Below, piece after piece: positions 1 to 7,289 of a stretch of DNA of 11,960 nt. The translations under genes and the position numbers were made by a program. The first letter of the stretch is position 1. The number at the start of each line of letters is the position of its first letter. Source of the DNA: Burkholderiales bacterium (GTDB taxonomy: Bacteria > Pseudomonadota > Gammaproteobacteria > Burkholderiales > SG8-39); NCBI GenBank assembly GCA_020846575.1, contig JADLDQ010000165.1, positions 1 to 11,960 of the forward strand, written 5' to 3'. The notes under the pieces were generated by a model, which ran no database searches, had not been told where the DNA came from, and was given only the letters and a program-made list of their open reading frames with translations.

Positions 1-22
1 CCCGGCAGCAACGAACTGTTCT

Positions 23-28
23 TATACT
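23..28 (+). promoter_or_regulatory. possible -10 hexamer upstream of the PPOX-like gene
   Basis: The sequence TATACT matches the sigma-70 -10 consensus at five of six positions and sits in a locally AT-richer stretch at the window edge. The -35 region would fall at or before base 1, where nothing recognisable is visible. It would leave a leader of about 125 bases before the ATG at 158. This is a weak call based on one hexamer. Confidence 0.2.
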
Positions 29-157
29 TTGCGAACCGTCGCAGTGGCAAGCCCGGGGACGCGGCTCACTCGCTGCTCACCCTCGCGTGCACGACCCGCG
101 ACTGAGACTCATTCTTGCAACAGGCGCATCCCTTTACACACCCCTCGGAGATTCCGG

Positions 158-541
158 ATGAACAAGATCGAAGGCGTCGCTCGCGAACTGTGCGAGGCGA
201 GCGAGTTCGTGGCGATCGTGACCAGTGGCGACGACGGCCCCCACGTGGTGGGCAACTGGGGCGAGTACCTGCGCAGGATGGGATACACCGAGGACACGCT
301 GGTCTTCCCGGCCGGGCGCTATCGCAAGACCGAGGAGAACCTGGCCAGGAACAACCGCGTCCAGTTGCTCATCGCCTCCAAGAAGGTGATGGGAACGCGC
401 ACCCCGGGCCAGGGTTGTGTCATCGCCGGCACCGCGGAGATCGTCCACGCCGGCGAGCTGGTGGACGCGGTAAAGGCGAAATTTCCCTGGGCACGCGGCG
501 CGCTGGTGGTTCACGTCGAGAACGTGCAGACTCAACTGTAG
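158..541 (+). CDS. pyridoxamine 5'-phosphate oxidase (PPOX)-like split-barrel protein
   Basis: A 127-residue protein that looks like a small FMN- or other cofactor-binding split beta-barrel protein. Visible family features are an N-terminal helix followed by a strand with a small turn (FVAIVTSGDDGPHVVGNW, residues 17-34), a basic helix-strand (YRKTEENLARNNRVQLLIAS, 55-74) where FMN phosphate contacts normally lie, and a Gly-rich strand (GQGCVIAGTAEIV, 84-96). The open frame extends back to base 29, but that extension is Arg/Pro-rich and unlike the family. The ATG at 158 is preceded by CTCGGAG at suitable spacing, so it is the chosen start. Two consecutive TAG codons end the gene. Family members bind FMN, F420, heme or flavin substrates, and nothing here decides which. 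The next gene encodes a flavin ene-reductase, so a redox role is plausible but inferred. Confidence 0.75.
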   Translation: MNKIEGVARELCEASEFVAIVTSGDDGPHVVGNWGEYLRRMGYTEDTLVFPAGRYRKTEENLARNNRVQLLIASKKVMGTRTPGQGCVIAGTAEIVHAGELVDAVKAKFPWARGALVVHVENVQTQL

Positions 542-632
542 TAGGTTCGATGGAGGCTGCGGCGGCCTCGGGTGAAGACAGCGCAAGCGGCAGACTGGGC
601 GTGTGCCCGGTTTCCGGGTAAATTAGCGTTCC

Positions 633-1745
633 ATGACACACGCCCTTTTCACTCCCATCGAACTGCGCGGGTTGACGCTCGCGAACCGGATTACCGTCTC
701 GCCGATGTGCCAGTACAACTCGGAGGACGGCTCGGCCACGGACTGGCACCTGATGCACCTCGGGACGCTGTCCCTGGGTGGCGCGGCGCTGGTGATGACC
801 GAGATGACCAACGTGACTCCCAGGGGTCGCATCACCCCGCGCTGCGCCGGCATGTGGTCCGACGCGAACGAGGCGGCGATGAAGCGCGTGATCGACTTCT
901 GCCGCCAGTACGGTGTGGCAAAACACGGCATCCAGCTCGCGCACGCCGGCAGGAAGGGTCCGACACAGGCGCCGGCCCTCGGGGGCAAGCCGCTCAAGCC
1001 GGCGGACCAAGGCAGCTGGGTGGCCGAGGCGCCCTCGCCCGTGCCCTTCGCGCCGGACTGGCCGGCACCCGAGGAGATGAGCGGGCAGAGGATCCGCGAG
1101 CTGATCGGCGAATACGTCTCGGCGGTCAAGCGCGCCGAGCGCATCGGCTACGACCTGATCGAGATTCACGGCGGGCACGGATACCTCGTGCACCAGTACC
1201 TGTCACCGCTCAGCAACCGGCGCAGCGACGAGTATGGCGGGAGCCTCGAGAACCGCATGCGCTTCGCCCTGGAGTTGTTCGCGGCGATGCGCGCGGCGTG
1301 GCCCGCGGACCGACCCATGGGTATGCGGGTGTCCGCGACCGACTGGATGGACGGCGGCTGGACCCCGGAGGAAACCGTGGTGCTGGCGCACGAGCTGAAG
1401 AAGCTCGGCTGCGACTACCTGGATGTGTCCTCCGGCGGACTCGATCCGCGCGCCAAGATCCCGCTTGCGCCCGGATACCAGGTCCAGTTCTCCGAGAAGG
1501 TGAAGAAGGAAGCCGGCATCGTGACCATGTCGGTGGGAATGATCACCGAACCCTGGCAGGCCGAGGAGATCGTCGCCGGCGGCAGAGCCGATCTCGTTGC
1601 AATGGCGCGCGGCATGATGTGGAATCCGCGCTTTGCCTGGCACGCGGCCGAGGCGCTCGGCGCGGAAACGGCCTATGCGCCCAAGATGATGCTGTGCCAC
1701 CCGAAGATGCGCCCGCAGGTGTTTCCGGGCCGGCAGACGGGTTGA
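633..1745 (+). CDS. NADH:flavin oxidoreductase, Old Yellow Enzyme family (YqjM-like class)
   Basis: A 370-residue single-domain FMN TIM barrel predicted to reduce activated C=C bonds (enones, possibly nitro compounds) with NAD(P)H in the cytoplasm. The N-terminal SPMCQY places Cys26 and Tyr28 at the same numbers as the thermophilic-like YqjM class, where the Cys tunes the flavin. Other family marks are TDWH followed by HLG (37-44), the substrate-anion pair His179/His182 in IHGGHGYLVHQYLSP, the NRRSDEYGGSLENR signature (195-208), and MARGMMWNPRFAWHAA near the C-terminus, where phosphate is bound. Length fits the class. The ATG at 633 starts at the expected N-terminus, with only a weak ribosome site (GGGT). 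The 134-base gap to the next gene contains a strong hairpin, so it may be transcribed apart from the genes downstream. The substrate cannot be told from sequence. Confidence 0.92.
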   Translation: MTHALFTPIELRGLTLANRITVSPMCQYNSEDGSATDWHLMHLGTLSLGGAALVMTEMTNVTPRGRITPRCAGMWSDANEAAMKRVIDFCRQYGVAKHGIQLAHAGRKGPTQAPALGGKPLKPADQGSWVAEAPSPVPFAPDWPAPEEMSGQRIRELIGEYVSAVKRAERIGYDLIEIHGGHGYLVHQYLSPLSNRRSDEYGGSLENRMRFALELFAAMRAAWPADRPMGMRVSATDWMDGGWTPEETVVLAHELKKLGCDYLDVSSGGLDPRAKIPLAPGYQVQFSEKVKKEAGIVTMSVGMITEPWQAEEIVAGGRADLVAMARGMMWNPRFAWHAAEALGAETAYAPKMMLCHPKMRPQVFPGRQTG

Positions 1746-1751
1746 GCCGCA

Positions 1752-1768
1752 CGCGGCGCATCGCCGCG
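1752..1768 (+). terminator. GC hairpin just after the OYE gene (possible terminator or processing site)
   Basis: A perfect seven-base-pair stem, CGCGGCG-CAT-CGCCGCG, begins six bases after the OYE stop codon. It lacks an immediate T-run. The nearest pyrimidine-rich stretch (TTCTTT) is about 15 bases further on, so it is not a canonical intrinsic terminator. It may mark the transcript end or an mRNA-stabilising hairpin. Confidence 0.3.
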
Positions 1769-1879
1769 GCGGGGCGCAGGCGTTCTTTCCGGACCGCGGA
1801 TCGTTCCGCCGCAGCAGGTCTTGCGCGGTGGGAGGCGATCGAAAGACAATAGGACGGGAATCACCGGCAGGGGGGGAGC

Positions 1880-2251
1880 GTGTCGTTCGCCGACAATTTC
1901 GATCTGTCGAACGGGTTCAACATTCTGCGCATCATCTGCGGCGCGTTCTTCGTGCCGCATATCTACGCCAAGTTCTACGTGCCCGAGGCGCTGGGCACCT
2001 TCGTCGCGGCCGGGTTCAAGCCGCCGAAGTTCTGGCTCTACACGGCCTGTGTCATCGAACTCGTGCTCGCGGCCGGTCTGATCCTGGGCATCTACACGAG
2101 CTACGTCGCGTGGGTCGCTGCCTTGCACCTCCTCGTCGCCGCGGTGGCCGTCTACCGCATCACCGGGGGCAAGTGGCTCTGGAACATCGGCGGATACGAG
2201 TACTGCGTGTTCTGGGCTGTGTGCTGCGCTGTCGTCGCGATGCGCGGATAA
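1880..2251 (+). CDS. DoxX-like four-helix inner-membrane protein
   Basis: A 123-residue integral membrane protein with four predicted helices at about residues 13-30, 52-72, 75-93 and 104-120, the layout of DoxX/DoxD-type proteins. The first helix carries the family-like LRIICGAFFVPHIYAKF, ending in a Lys. The last ends in GGYEYCVFWA, resembling the E-Y segment before helix 4 in DoxX proteins. GTG at 1880 is the only usable start, because the frame is closed by TAG at 1850-1852 and contains no other start codon between. AGGGG at 1869-1873 gives a ribosome site with six-base spacing. DoxX proteins are linked to quinone- or thiol-dependent redox at the membrane in several bacteria, but the role here is unknown. 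The gene lies 21 bases before the Gfo/Idh gene, suggesting co-transcription. It contains five Cys residues, three in the last 20 residues. Confidence 0.75.
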   Translation: MSFADNFDLSNGFNILRIICGAFFVPHIYAKFYVPEALGTFVAAGFKPPKFWLYTACVIELVLAAGLILGIYTSYVAWVAALHLLVAAVAVYRITGGKWLWNIGGYEYCVFWAVCCAVVAMRG

Positions 2252-2272
2252 CGGGCCTTCCGGGGTGCAAGG

Positions 2273-3295
2273 ATGATCAACGCGGCCATCGTCGGACTCG
2301 GCTGGTGGGGCAGAACCCTGGTGGAGTCGGTGGAGGGAAGCGAGGCGATCCGCTTCGTCGCGGGAGCGTCCCGGACGGCATCGCCGGAACTCGCGGCATT
2401 CGCGAGCGCGCAGGGGTTACGGCTGGCGGCGGGGTTCGATGCGCTGCTGGCCGACCCCGGGATCGACGCCGTGGTTCTCGCCACGCCCCATTCCCTGCAC
2501 GCGCAGCAGGTCATCGCCGCGGCCGGCCGCGGCAAGCACGTGTTCTGCGAGAAGCCCTTCGCCCTCACCCGCAGGCACGCCGAGGCGGCGGTCGAAGCGA
2601 CGCGCAAGGCCGGCATCGCGCTCGGACTCGGATACAACCGCCGCTTCCATCCCGAAATGCAGAAGCTGCGCGATCGCATCGGCTCGGGCGGCCTCGGGAC
2701 GATCCTGCACCTCGAGGCGACGATGACCTTCGCCAATGCGCTGCTGCTCAAGCCCACCCAGTGGCGCTCGCAACGGGAAGAGACCCCGTGCGGCGGCCTC
2801 ACCCCGATGGGCGTACACGCGATCGACGGCATGATCGACCTGTGCGGCGAGATCGAGCGCGTCTACTGCCAGAGTCTGCGGCGCGCCGTGGAGATCGACG
2901 CCGATGACACCACCTCCATTCTTCTCAGGATGAAGGACGGCATGTCCGCTTATCTCGGCACGATGACGGCGACCGGCCCCGGGTTCAGCTTCCAGGTATT
3001 CGGGTCCCAGGGGTGGGTGCGGCTGGAAGGCATGACGCACGTCGCCGGCGCCTCGTCGGAGGAACGGCGCACGCGCCTGTTCGGCGCCTGCAGATTCCAG
3101 CCCGCCAGGGGCGAGGCGCAGGTGTGGCAGGCGGCCACTCTGGACGTGGTGCGCGCCTCCCTGGAGGCGTTCGCGCGGGCGGCCGAGGGGGGTCCCGCGT
3201 ACCCCATCCCTGTCGAACAGATGATCCACGGCGCCGCCGTCACCGAGGCCATCGTGCGCTCGGCCGCGAGCGGCAGGGCCGAAAGGGTCGTCTGA
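2273..3295 (+). CDS. Gfo/Idh/MocA family NAD(P)-dependent oxidoreductase
   Basis: A 340-residue cytoplasmic dehydrogenase. The Rossmann domain shows GLGWWG (residues 8-13) and the CEKPFAL motif (Glu93-Lys94-Pro95), whose Lys is catalytic in inositol and glucose-fructose dehydrogenase relatives. The C-terminal alpha/beta domain carries GGLTPMGVHAID (174-185). In inositol-dehydrogenase-type members the Asp four residues before the active-site His completes the Lys-Asp-His triad. Here that position is Pro178, with His182 and Asp185 kept, so the catalytic set is altered. Substrates in this family are sugars, polyols, pseudo-sugars and some ring or dihydro compounds. The family assignment is firm and the substrate unknown. 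It sits between the DoxX-like and EboE-like genes with short gaps, suggesting one operon. A GGGG at 2262-2265 provides a modest ribosome site for ATG 2273. Confidence 0.9.
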   Translation: MINAAIVGLGWWGRTLVESVEGSEAIRFVAGASRTASPELAAFASAQGLRLAAGFDALLADPGIDAVVLATPHSLHAQQVIAAAGRGKHVFCEKPFALTRRHAEAAVEATRKAGIALGLGYNRRFHPEMQKLRDRIGSGGLGTILHLEATMTFANALLLKPTQWRSQREETPCGGLTPMGVHAIDGMIDLCGEIERVYCQSLRRAVEIDADDTTSILLRMKDGMSAYLGTMTATGPGFSFQVFGSQGWVRLEGMTHVAGASSEERRTRLFGACRFQPARGEAQVWQAATLDVVRASLEAFARAAEGGPAYPIPVEQMIHGAAVTEAIVRSAASGRAERVV

Positions 3296-3328
3296 CAGAC
3301 CCGCGGCAACGATCGAACCGGAAGAACC

Positions 3329-4528
3329 ATGGATCTCGGCAGCGGTCTGGGTCTGCTCACGTACTCCACGCTGGTGCATCCCGGGGACGACTGGGAGGAG
3401 ATGTGGGCGAGCCTGCGCACCTATGTTCCCAAGGTGAAGGCGCGCGTCGCTCCCGGCGCACCGTTCGGCGTCTCCCTGCGGCTGTCCGCGTCCTCGGCGC
3501 AGACCCTGGTGGGCAAGCGCGCCGAGCGCGAGCGCCTGAGGCAGTTCCTCGCCGACAACGACCTGTATCTGTACACCGTGAACGCGTTTCCCTACGGGCC
3601 GTTCAAGAACCGGGTCGTCAAGGAGAACGTCTATGAGCCGGACTGGCGTTCCGAGGAGCGCACGCGCTACACGATGAACGTCGCGGAGGTGCTCGCCGAA
3701 GTGGCCCCGGAGGCGAGCGCTCCGTCCATCCAGAGTGCGCCGCTCGGCTTCAAGCCGCGCGTGAGCGGCCCCGAGGTCGTCCAGAGCTTCACGCAGCACG
3801 TGCTGCGGGTGACCGCCCACCTGGTCGCGCTCGCCGCGCGCACCGGCCGCGTCGTGACGCTCGCGCTGGAGCCCGAGCCCTGCTGCTTTCTGGAGACCAC
3901 CGAGGAGACGGTGGACTACTTCACCCGCCACCTCTACTGCGGGGCCGCGGCCGAGGCGCTCGCCAGGCTGGCCGGGATCCCGGTCTCCGAAGCGCATTCG
4001 GCGCTGCGCCGGCACCTGGGCGTGGTGTTCGACATCTGCCACCAGGCGGTCGAGTTCGAAGACATTCCCGAGTCGCTGCAGAAGCTCGTCGACGCGGGGA
4101 TCCCGATCTTCAAGCTGCAGGAAGCCGCGGCGATGCGCGTGGCCGAGGTCACCCAGGAGGTGATCCCCACGCTGGAGCGCTACGCGCAGACCATATACCT
4201 CACCCAGACCGTGGAGAAGAAGGACGGCAGACTCAGGCGCTTTCTCAACCTGGAGGACGCCATCCAGGCCTGGCGCGCCGATCCCGGCCCGCGCGAGTGG
4301 CGCATCCACTTCCATGTCCCGGTGTTCCTCGACAGCCTGGGGCAAGTCGGCACGACGCGCTTTGCGATCGAGGACGCGCTGCGGGTTCACAGGGCGAAGC
4401 CGCTCTCGCGCCAGCTGGAGATCGAGACCTACACCTGGGACGTGCTTCCCGATCACCTGAAGACCGGCGACATCGTCGACTACGTCACGCGCGAGATCGA
4501 GTGGGTGCGCGGGCAGCTCGGCGCCTAG
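3329..4528 (+). CDS. EboE-like xylose-isomerase-type TIM-barrel protein
   Basis: A 399-residue protein recognised from motifs typical of EboE, the sugar-phosphate-isomerase-like member of the ebo/EDB cluster. These are LGLLTYSTLVHPGDDWEEM near the start, VPKVKARVAPGAPFGVSLRLS (33-53), LYTVNAFPYGPF (81-92) and VYEPDWRSEERTRYT (101-115). Candidate metal or substrate ligands of the barrel are Glu181/Glu183 (LALEPEPCCFLET), Asp235 and His238 (VVFDICHQA), Gln264, His327/His329 (RIHFHVPVF) and Glu366 (IETYTWDVLP). The ATG at 3329 has GGAAG at 3320-3324 as ribosome site and lies 33 bases after the Gfo/Idh stop. In described ebo clusters EboE accompanies a UbiA-like prenyltransferase (EboC), a dehydroquinate-synthase-like EboD and others, thought to act in metabolite traffic. 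None of these lies in this window. The activity of this protein is unknown. An isomerase or epimerase acting with the neighbouring dehydrogenase is inference. Confidence 0.75.
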   Translation: MDLGSGLGLLTYSTLVHPGDDWEEMWASLRTYVPKVKARVAPGAPFGVSLRLSASSAQTLVGKRAERERLRQFLADNDLYLYTVNAFPYGPFKNRVVKENVYEPDWRSEERTRYTMNVAEVLAEVAPEASAPSIQSAPLGFKPRVSGPEVVQSFTQHVLRVTAHLVALAARTGRVVTLALEPEPCCFLETTEETVDYFTRHLYCGAAAEALARLAGIPVSEAHSALRRHLGVVFDICHQAVEFEDIPESLQKLVDAGIPIFKLQEAAAMRVAEVTQEVIPTLERYAQTIYLTQTVEKKDGRLRRFLNLEDAIQAWRADPGPREWRIHFHVPVFLDSLGQVGTTRFAIEDALRVHRAKPLSRQLEIETYTWDVLPDHLKTGDIVDYVTREIEWVRGQLGA

Positions 4529-4674
4529 ACCGGCGGACCGAAGCGGACGCGGTGCGGCAGCCGCGTGCACACGGGCCGCGCCGGATCGAGACCGGCATCC
4601 TGCGACGCCGCAGCCGGGGCCTCGATGTGTAGCGGCGGCGTCGTTCGCATCGAAGCAATCGGGGACGGCAATCC

Positions 4675-5556
4675 ATGAAGATCGGATTCATCGGCGCCGG
4701 CCGCATGGGCCAGGCGATGGCGCGACGCCTCGTCGCGGCCGGATACGAGCTGGCGATCTTCAACCGCACCCCGGGCAAGATCGCCGCGCTGCTCCAGTCC
4801 GGCGCCCTGGAAGCCGCCTCGCTCGCCGCCGCGGCTCGTCACGGCGAGGCCGTCTTCACCATGCTCGCCGATGACGCGGCCCTCGACGAGATCGCGACCG
4901 CGCAGGGCGGTCTGCTGGAATCGCTGCCGGCAGGGAGCATCCATGTCTGCTCCGGCACGCACGGTATCGGCGTCATCCGCAGGCTCAAGGCGGCGCACGC
5001 CGCGCGCGGGCAGATCCTCGTGACCGCCCCCATGCTGGGACGTCCCGAACTGGTGGCTTCGGGGGAGGCCGGCGTGGTGGTCGCGGGCCCGCCCCAGGCC
5101 CGGCGCCGCTGCGCGCCCCTGTTCGCCGCAATCGGCCGGCGCAGCTTCGAGGCCGGCGACGACCCGGAGTCGGCGACCGCGATCAAGATCGCCAACAACT
5201 TCGTGCTCGGCTGCGCGATCGAGGCGATGGGAGAAGGTTTCGCGCTGGTGCGCAAGTTCGGTGTCGCCCCGGAGGTCTTCCACGACGTCATGACCGACGG
5301 GCTGTTCGCCGCCTCGGCGTACAAGGTCTATGGCCGGATCATCGTGGAGCAGAGCTACGATCGCGTCGGTCAGATGGCCGTGCTCGGACTCAAGGACGCC
5401 AACCTCGCGCTCGCCGCGGGCGAGGCGGCCGGCGTACCGCTGCCGAGCGGCAACGTCTGGCGCGACCGCCTGGTGGGCGCCATCGCCCACGGCGACGGCG
5501 CGAAGGACTGGGCGGTAATGGCGCTCGAGCAGGCGCGCGCGAGCGGACTCGCCTGA
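4675..5556 (+). CDS. beta-hydroxyacid dehydrogenase (3-hydroxyisobutyrate dehydrogenase-like)
   Basis: A 293-residue NAD(P)-dependent dehydrogenase of the 6-phosphogluconate/3-hydroxyisobutyrate type. It has an N-terminal Rossmann fold with IGFIGAGRMGQAMA (Gly7, Gly9, Gly12) and FNRTPGK ending strand 2, whose Asn30-Arg31-Thr32 suggests NADP preference. The C-terminal all-helical domain has the catalytic Lys171 and Asn174 in AIKIANN, and Lys240-Asp241 (GLKDANLAL). The substrate loop is unusual: the family signature DAPVSGG reads TAPMLGRP (117-124), and the STxxP segment reads CSGTHGIG (92-99), so the substrate is probably not plain 3-hydroxyisobutyrate. GGGGAC at 4661-4666 is the ribosome site for ATG 4675. 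The 146-base gap from the EboE-like gene leaves operon membership uncertain. It ends 102 bases before the convergent radical SAM gene. Confidence 0.88.
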   Translation: MKIGFIGAGRMGQAMARRLVAAGYELAIFNRTPGKIAALLQSGALEAASLAAAARHGEAVFTMLADDAALDEIATAQGGLLESLPAGSIHVCSGTHGIGVIRRLKAAHAARGQILVTAPMLGRPELVASGEAGVVVAGPPQARRRCAPLFAAIGRRSFEAGDDPESATAIKIANNFVLGCAIEAMGEGFALVRKFGVAPEVFHDVMTDGLFAASAYKVYGRIIVEQSYDRVGQMAVLGLKDANLALAAGEAAGVPLPSGNVWRDRLVGAIAHGDGAKDWAVMALEQARASGLA

Positions 5557-5561
5557 ACGCT

Positions 5562-5615
5562 CGCCGGGACGCGAACACGCACCGTCGCGTGCGCTGCGCG
5601 CGGCTTGCCCCGGCG
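5562..5615. terminator. inverted repeat between convergent genes
   Basis: CGCCGGG at 5562-5568 and CCCGGCG at 5609-5615 are perfect seven-base complements. They enclose a 40-base loop that can itself fold through CACGC and GCGTG. The position between two convergent genes suits a bidirectional transcript end. No T-run follows on either strand, so a factor-independent terminator is not shown. The high GC makes chance pairing likely. Confidence 0.2.
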
Positions 5616-5658
5616 TCGCGGCAGTGCGGGGTGAGAGCAGCTCCTCGCTCGTCCTGCT

Positions 5659-7023
5659 TTACTCGGCCGTTCTGTGCGCACCGCAGCAGTGCTTGAACTT
5701 GCGCCCGCTGCCGCAGGGGCAGGGCGCGTTGCGCTCGCTGCCGCGCCCGCTGCGAACCGGCCGGTCCGCGGCGTGACCGGAGCGCATGATGTCGGCCGCC
5801 GGCCGGCCGGCGCGCGCGAGTTCGGCCATGCGCGCCATGGGCGCCGCGACGTGCTCGAAAAAAAGCCGGTAGCCCGCGCACAGGTAGCTCACCGCGCCCG
5901 CGCCGTTGCGCACGAAGCGGTGCCGCGGACAGTCGCCCTGGCAGGCGAACTTCACCGCGCAGTCGCGGCAGCGAGCGCAGAGCGCCTCGGCCTTGGCGGC
6001 CCCGAATTCGCGCTGCCGCGGCAGCTCCACCAGTTCGGCGAGCGGCGTCTCGCGCAGGTTGCCGAGCCGCCAGCGCGGAAAAACGTAGTGATCGCAGGCG
6101 TAGAGCCCGCCGTCGTGCTCCAGCGCGAGCGCGCGGCCGCAGGTCTCGGCGAACACGCACAGGGCCGAACCCGCCCCGAGCCACTGGCCGAGCGCGACGT
6201 CGAACTGCTGCACGAACACGCGCCCGACGTCGCGCCTCACCCAGCGATCGAAGATGGCGCACAGGAACGCACCCCATTCGCCCGGCCGCACCGTCTCGGG
6301 CGACACCGCCGCCTGCACCGCCTCGGGCTCGAGGCAATCGTCGCTCGGACCCGCCAGCGGCGGCGCGGCGAAGCGCATCTCCACCCCCTGAGGCGCGTCG
6401 CGGGATTCCTGCGTGACGCGGCGTTCCACCAGAGGGATGAACTGGATGAACCGTGAGCCGCAATCGCGCAGGAAACGGTATACGGCGAGCGGGTGCGCTG
6501 CGTTCGCGCGGTGCACCACGGTGAGGGTGTTGAATTCGACACCATGCTTTTTCAGCAGCGCAAGACCCGCCATCGCACGCTCCCAGGTGGGCCGTCCGCG
6601 CGCGTCGGTGCGGTATGCATCGTGCAACTCGCGGGGACCGTCCAGGCTGATGCCGACCAGGAACCCGTTGCGGCGAAGGAAACGGCACCAGTCCTCGTCG
6701 AGCATCGTGCCGTTGGTCTGCAGCGCGTTGCGGATCCGCCTGCCGCCGGCGTAGCGCCGCTGCAGTTCGATCGCCCGCTCGAAGAACGCCAACCCGAGCA
6801 GCGTCGGCTCGCCGCCCTGCCAGGCGAACTCGATCTCGGGGCAATCCTGCGCCTCGATGTACTGGCGCACGAAGGCCTCGAGTACGTCCTCGCTCATGAC
6901 GAGGCGTTCACCGCCGCCGAACAGCCGCCGCTTGTCGAGGTAGTAGCAGTAGGAGCAGGCGAGGTTGCAGGCCGGTCCGATCGGCTTGGCGAGAACGTGA
7001 AACGGCGCGAGGCGCTGGGGCAT
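5659..7023 (-). CDS. radical SAM anaerobic sulfatase-maturase-like protein with SPASM and SEC-C motifs
   Basis: A 454-residue cytoplasmic radical SAM enzyme. Cys19, Cys23 and Cys26 (CNLACSYC) bind the SAM cluster, followed by WQGGEPTL (69-76), LQTNGTML (101-108) and GISLDGP (124-130). The SPASM region holds Cys289, 295, 310, 349, 352, 355, 361, 365 and 382, enough for two auxiliary clusters. CDHYVFP contains Asp311, matching the catalytic base of anaerobic sulfatase-maturating enzymes, which oxidise a Cys or Ser of a type I sulfatase to formylglycine. After about residue 425 the protein extends beyond the usual 370-410 residues with a SEC-C zinc motif, NAPCPCGSGRKFKHCC (432-447). ATG 7023 lacks a recognisable ribosome site but directly precedes the conserved N-terminus. 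No sulfatase is present in the window, so the partner lies elsewhere or the enzyme modifies another protein. Confidence 0.9.
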   Translation of the reverse strand: MPQRLAPFHVLAKPIGPACNLACSYCYYLDKRRLFGGGERLVMSEDVLEAFVRQYIEAQDCPEIEFAWQGGEPTLLGLAFFERAIELQRRYAGGRRIRNALQTNGTMLDEDWCRFLRRNGFLVGISLDGPRELHDAYRTDARGRPTWERAMAGLALLKKHGVEFNTLTVVHRANAAHPLAVYRFLRDCGSRFIQFIPLVERRVTQESRDAPQGVEMRFAAPPLAGPSDDCLEPEAVQAAVSPETVRPGEWGAFLCAIFDRWVRRDVGRVFVQQFDVALGQWLGAGSALCVFAETCGRALALEHDGGLYACDHYVFPRWRLGNLRETPLAELVELPRQREFGAAKAEALCARCRDCAVKFACQGDCPRHRFVRNGAGAVSYLCAGYRLFFEHVAAPMARMAELARAGRPAADIMRSGHAADRPVRSGRGSERNAPCPCGSGRKFKHCCGAHRTAE

Positions 7024-7248
7024 GAACAGGAACGCGCGGGCGATGCGCCGGCGGCCGAAGAGTGATGAAGGAGCGACGGCTGCGCTCCCGCATGTTACGC
7101 GATTCCGAATTGACTATCGACGACTCGTCTTTTCCAACGAAGTATGAGCCTGGAGGCTGGGTCCGTGATTCCAATGAGGAATGAGCCTGGAACGGCTTGG
7201 AGGATGGCTGAAGGCGGGCTGGTAGGCAGCCGGCAAGCTGAGATGGTC

Positions 7249-7267
7249 GATCATCCACGCGATGATC
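7249..7267. repeat. stem-loop GATCATC / GATGATC
   Basis: A seven-base perfect stem, GATCATC, loop CACGC, then GATGATC. Flanking GTC and GAC can add three pairs if ATC (7268-7270) is bulged out. No T-run follows. It may be an element end or a protein-binding dyad. Its function is unknown. Confidence 0.3.
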
Positions 7268-7289
7268 ATCGACGCAGGCAGGCCGCCTC

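Noticed and set aside
29..157. N-terminal extension of the PPOX-like protein from an ATG at 29
   Set aside because: The extra 43 residues are Arg/Pro/Ser-rich and unlike the family. A good ribosome site precedes ATG 158, and the extension overlaps the putative -10.
565..632. Hairpins upstream of the OYE gene (GGGC-GTGT-GCCC, CCCGG-TTT-CCGGG) as a riboswitch
   Set aside because: The stems are only four or five pairs, they do not form a known aptamer, and short hairpins are frequent at this base composition.
2417..4570. 717-codon open frame on the minus strand
   Set aside because: It is antisense to the Gfo/Idh and EboE-like genes, has no recognisable domain, and is the usual long shadow frame of GC-rich coding sequence.
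5390..6844. 484-codon minus-strand frame overlapping the radical SAM gene
   Set aside because: It is a shifted frame of the same strand with an Arg/Ala/Pro-rich product, while the other frame has all radical SAM and SPASM motifs.
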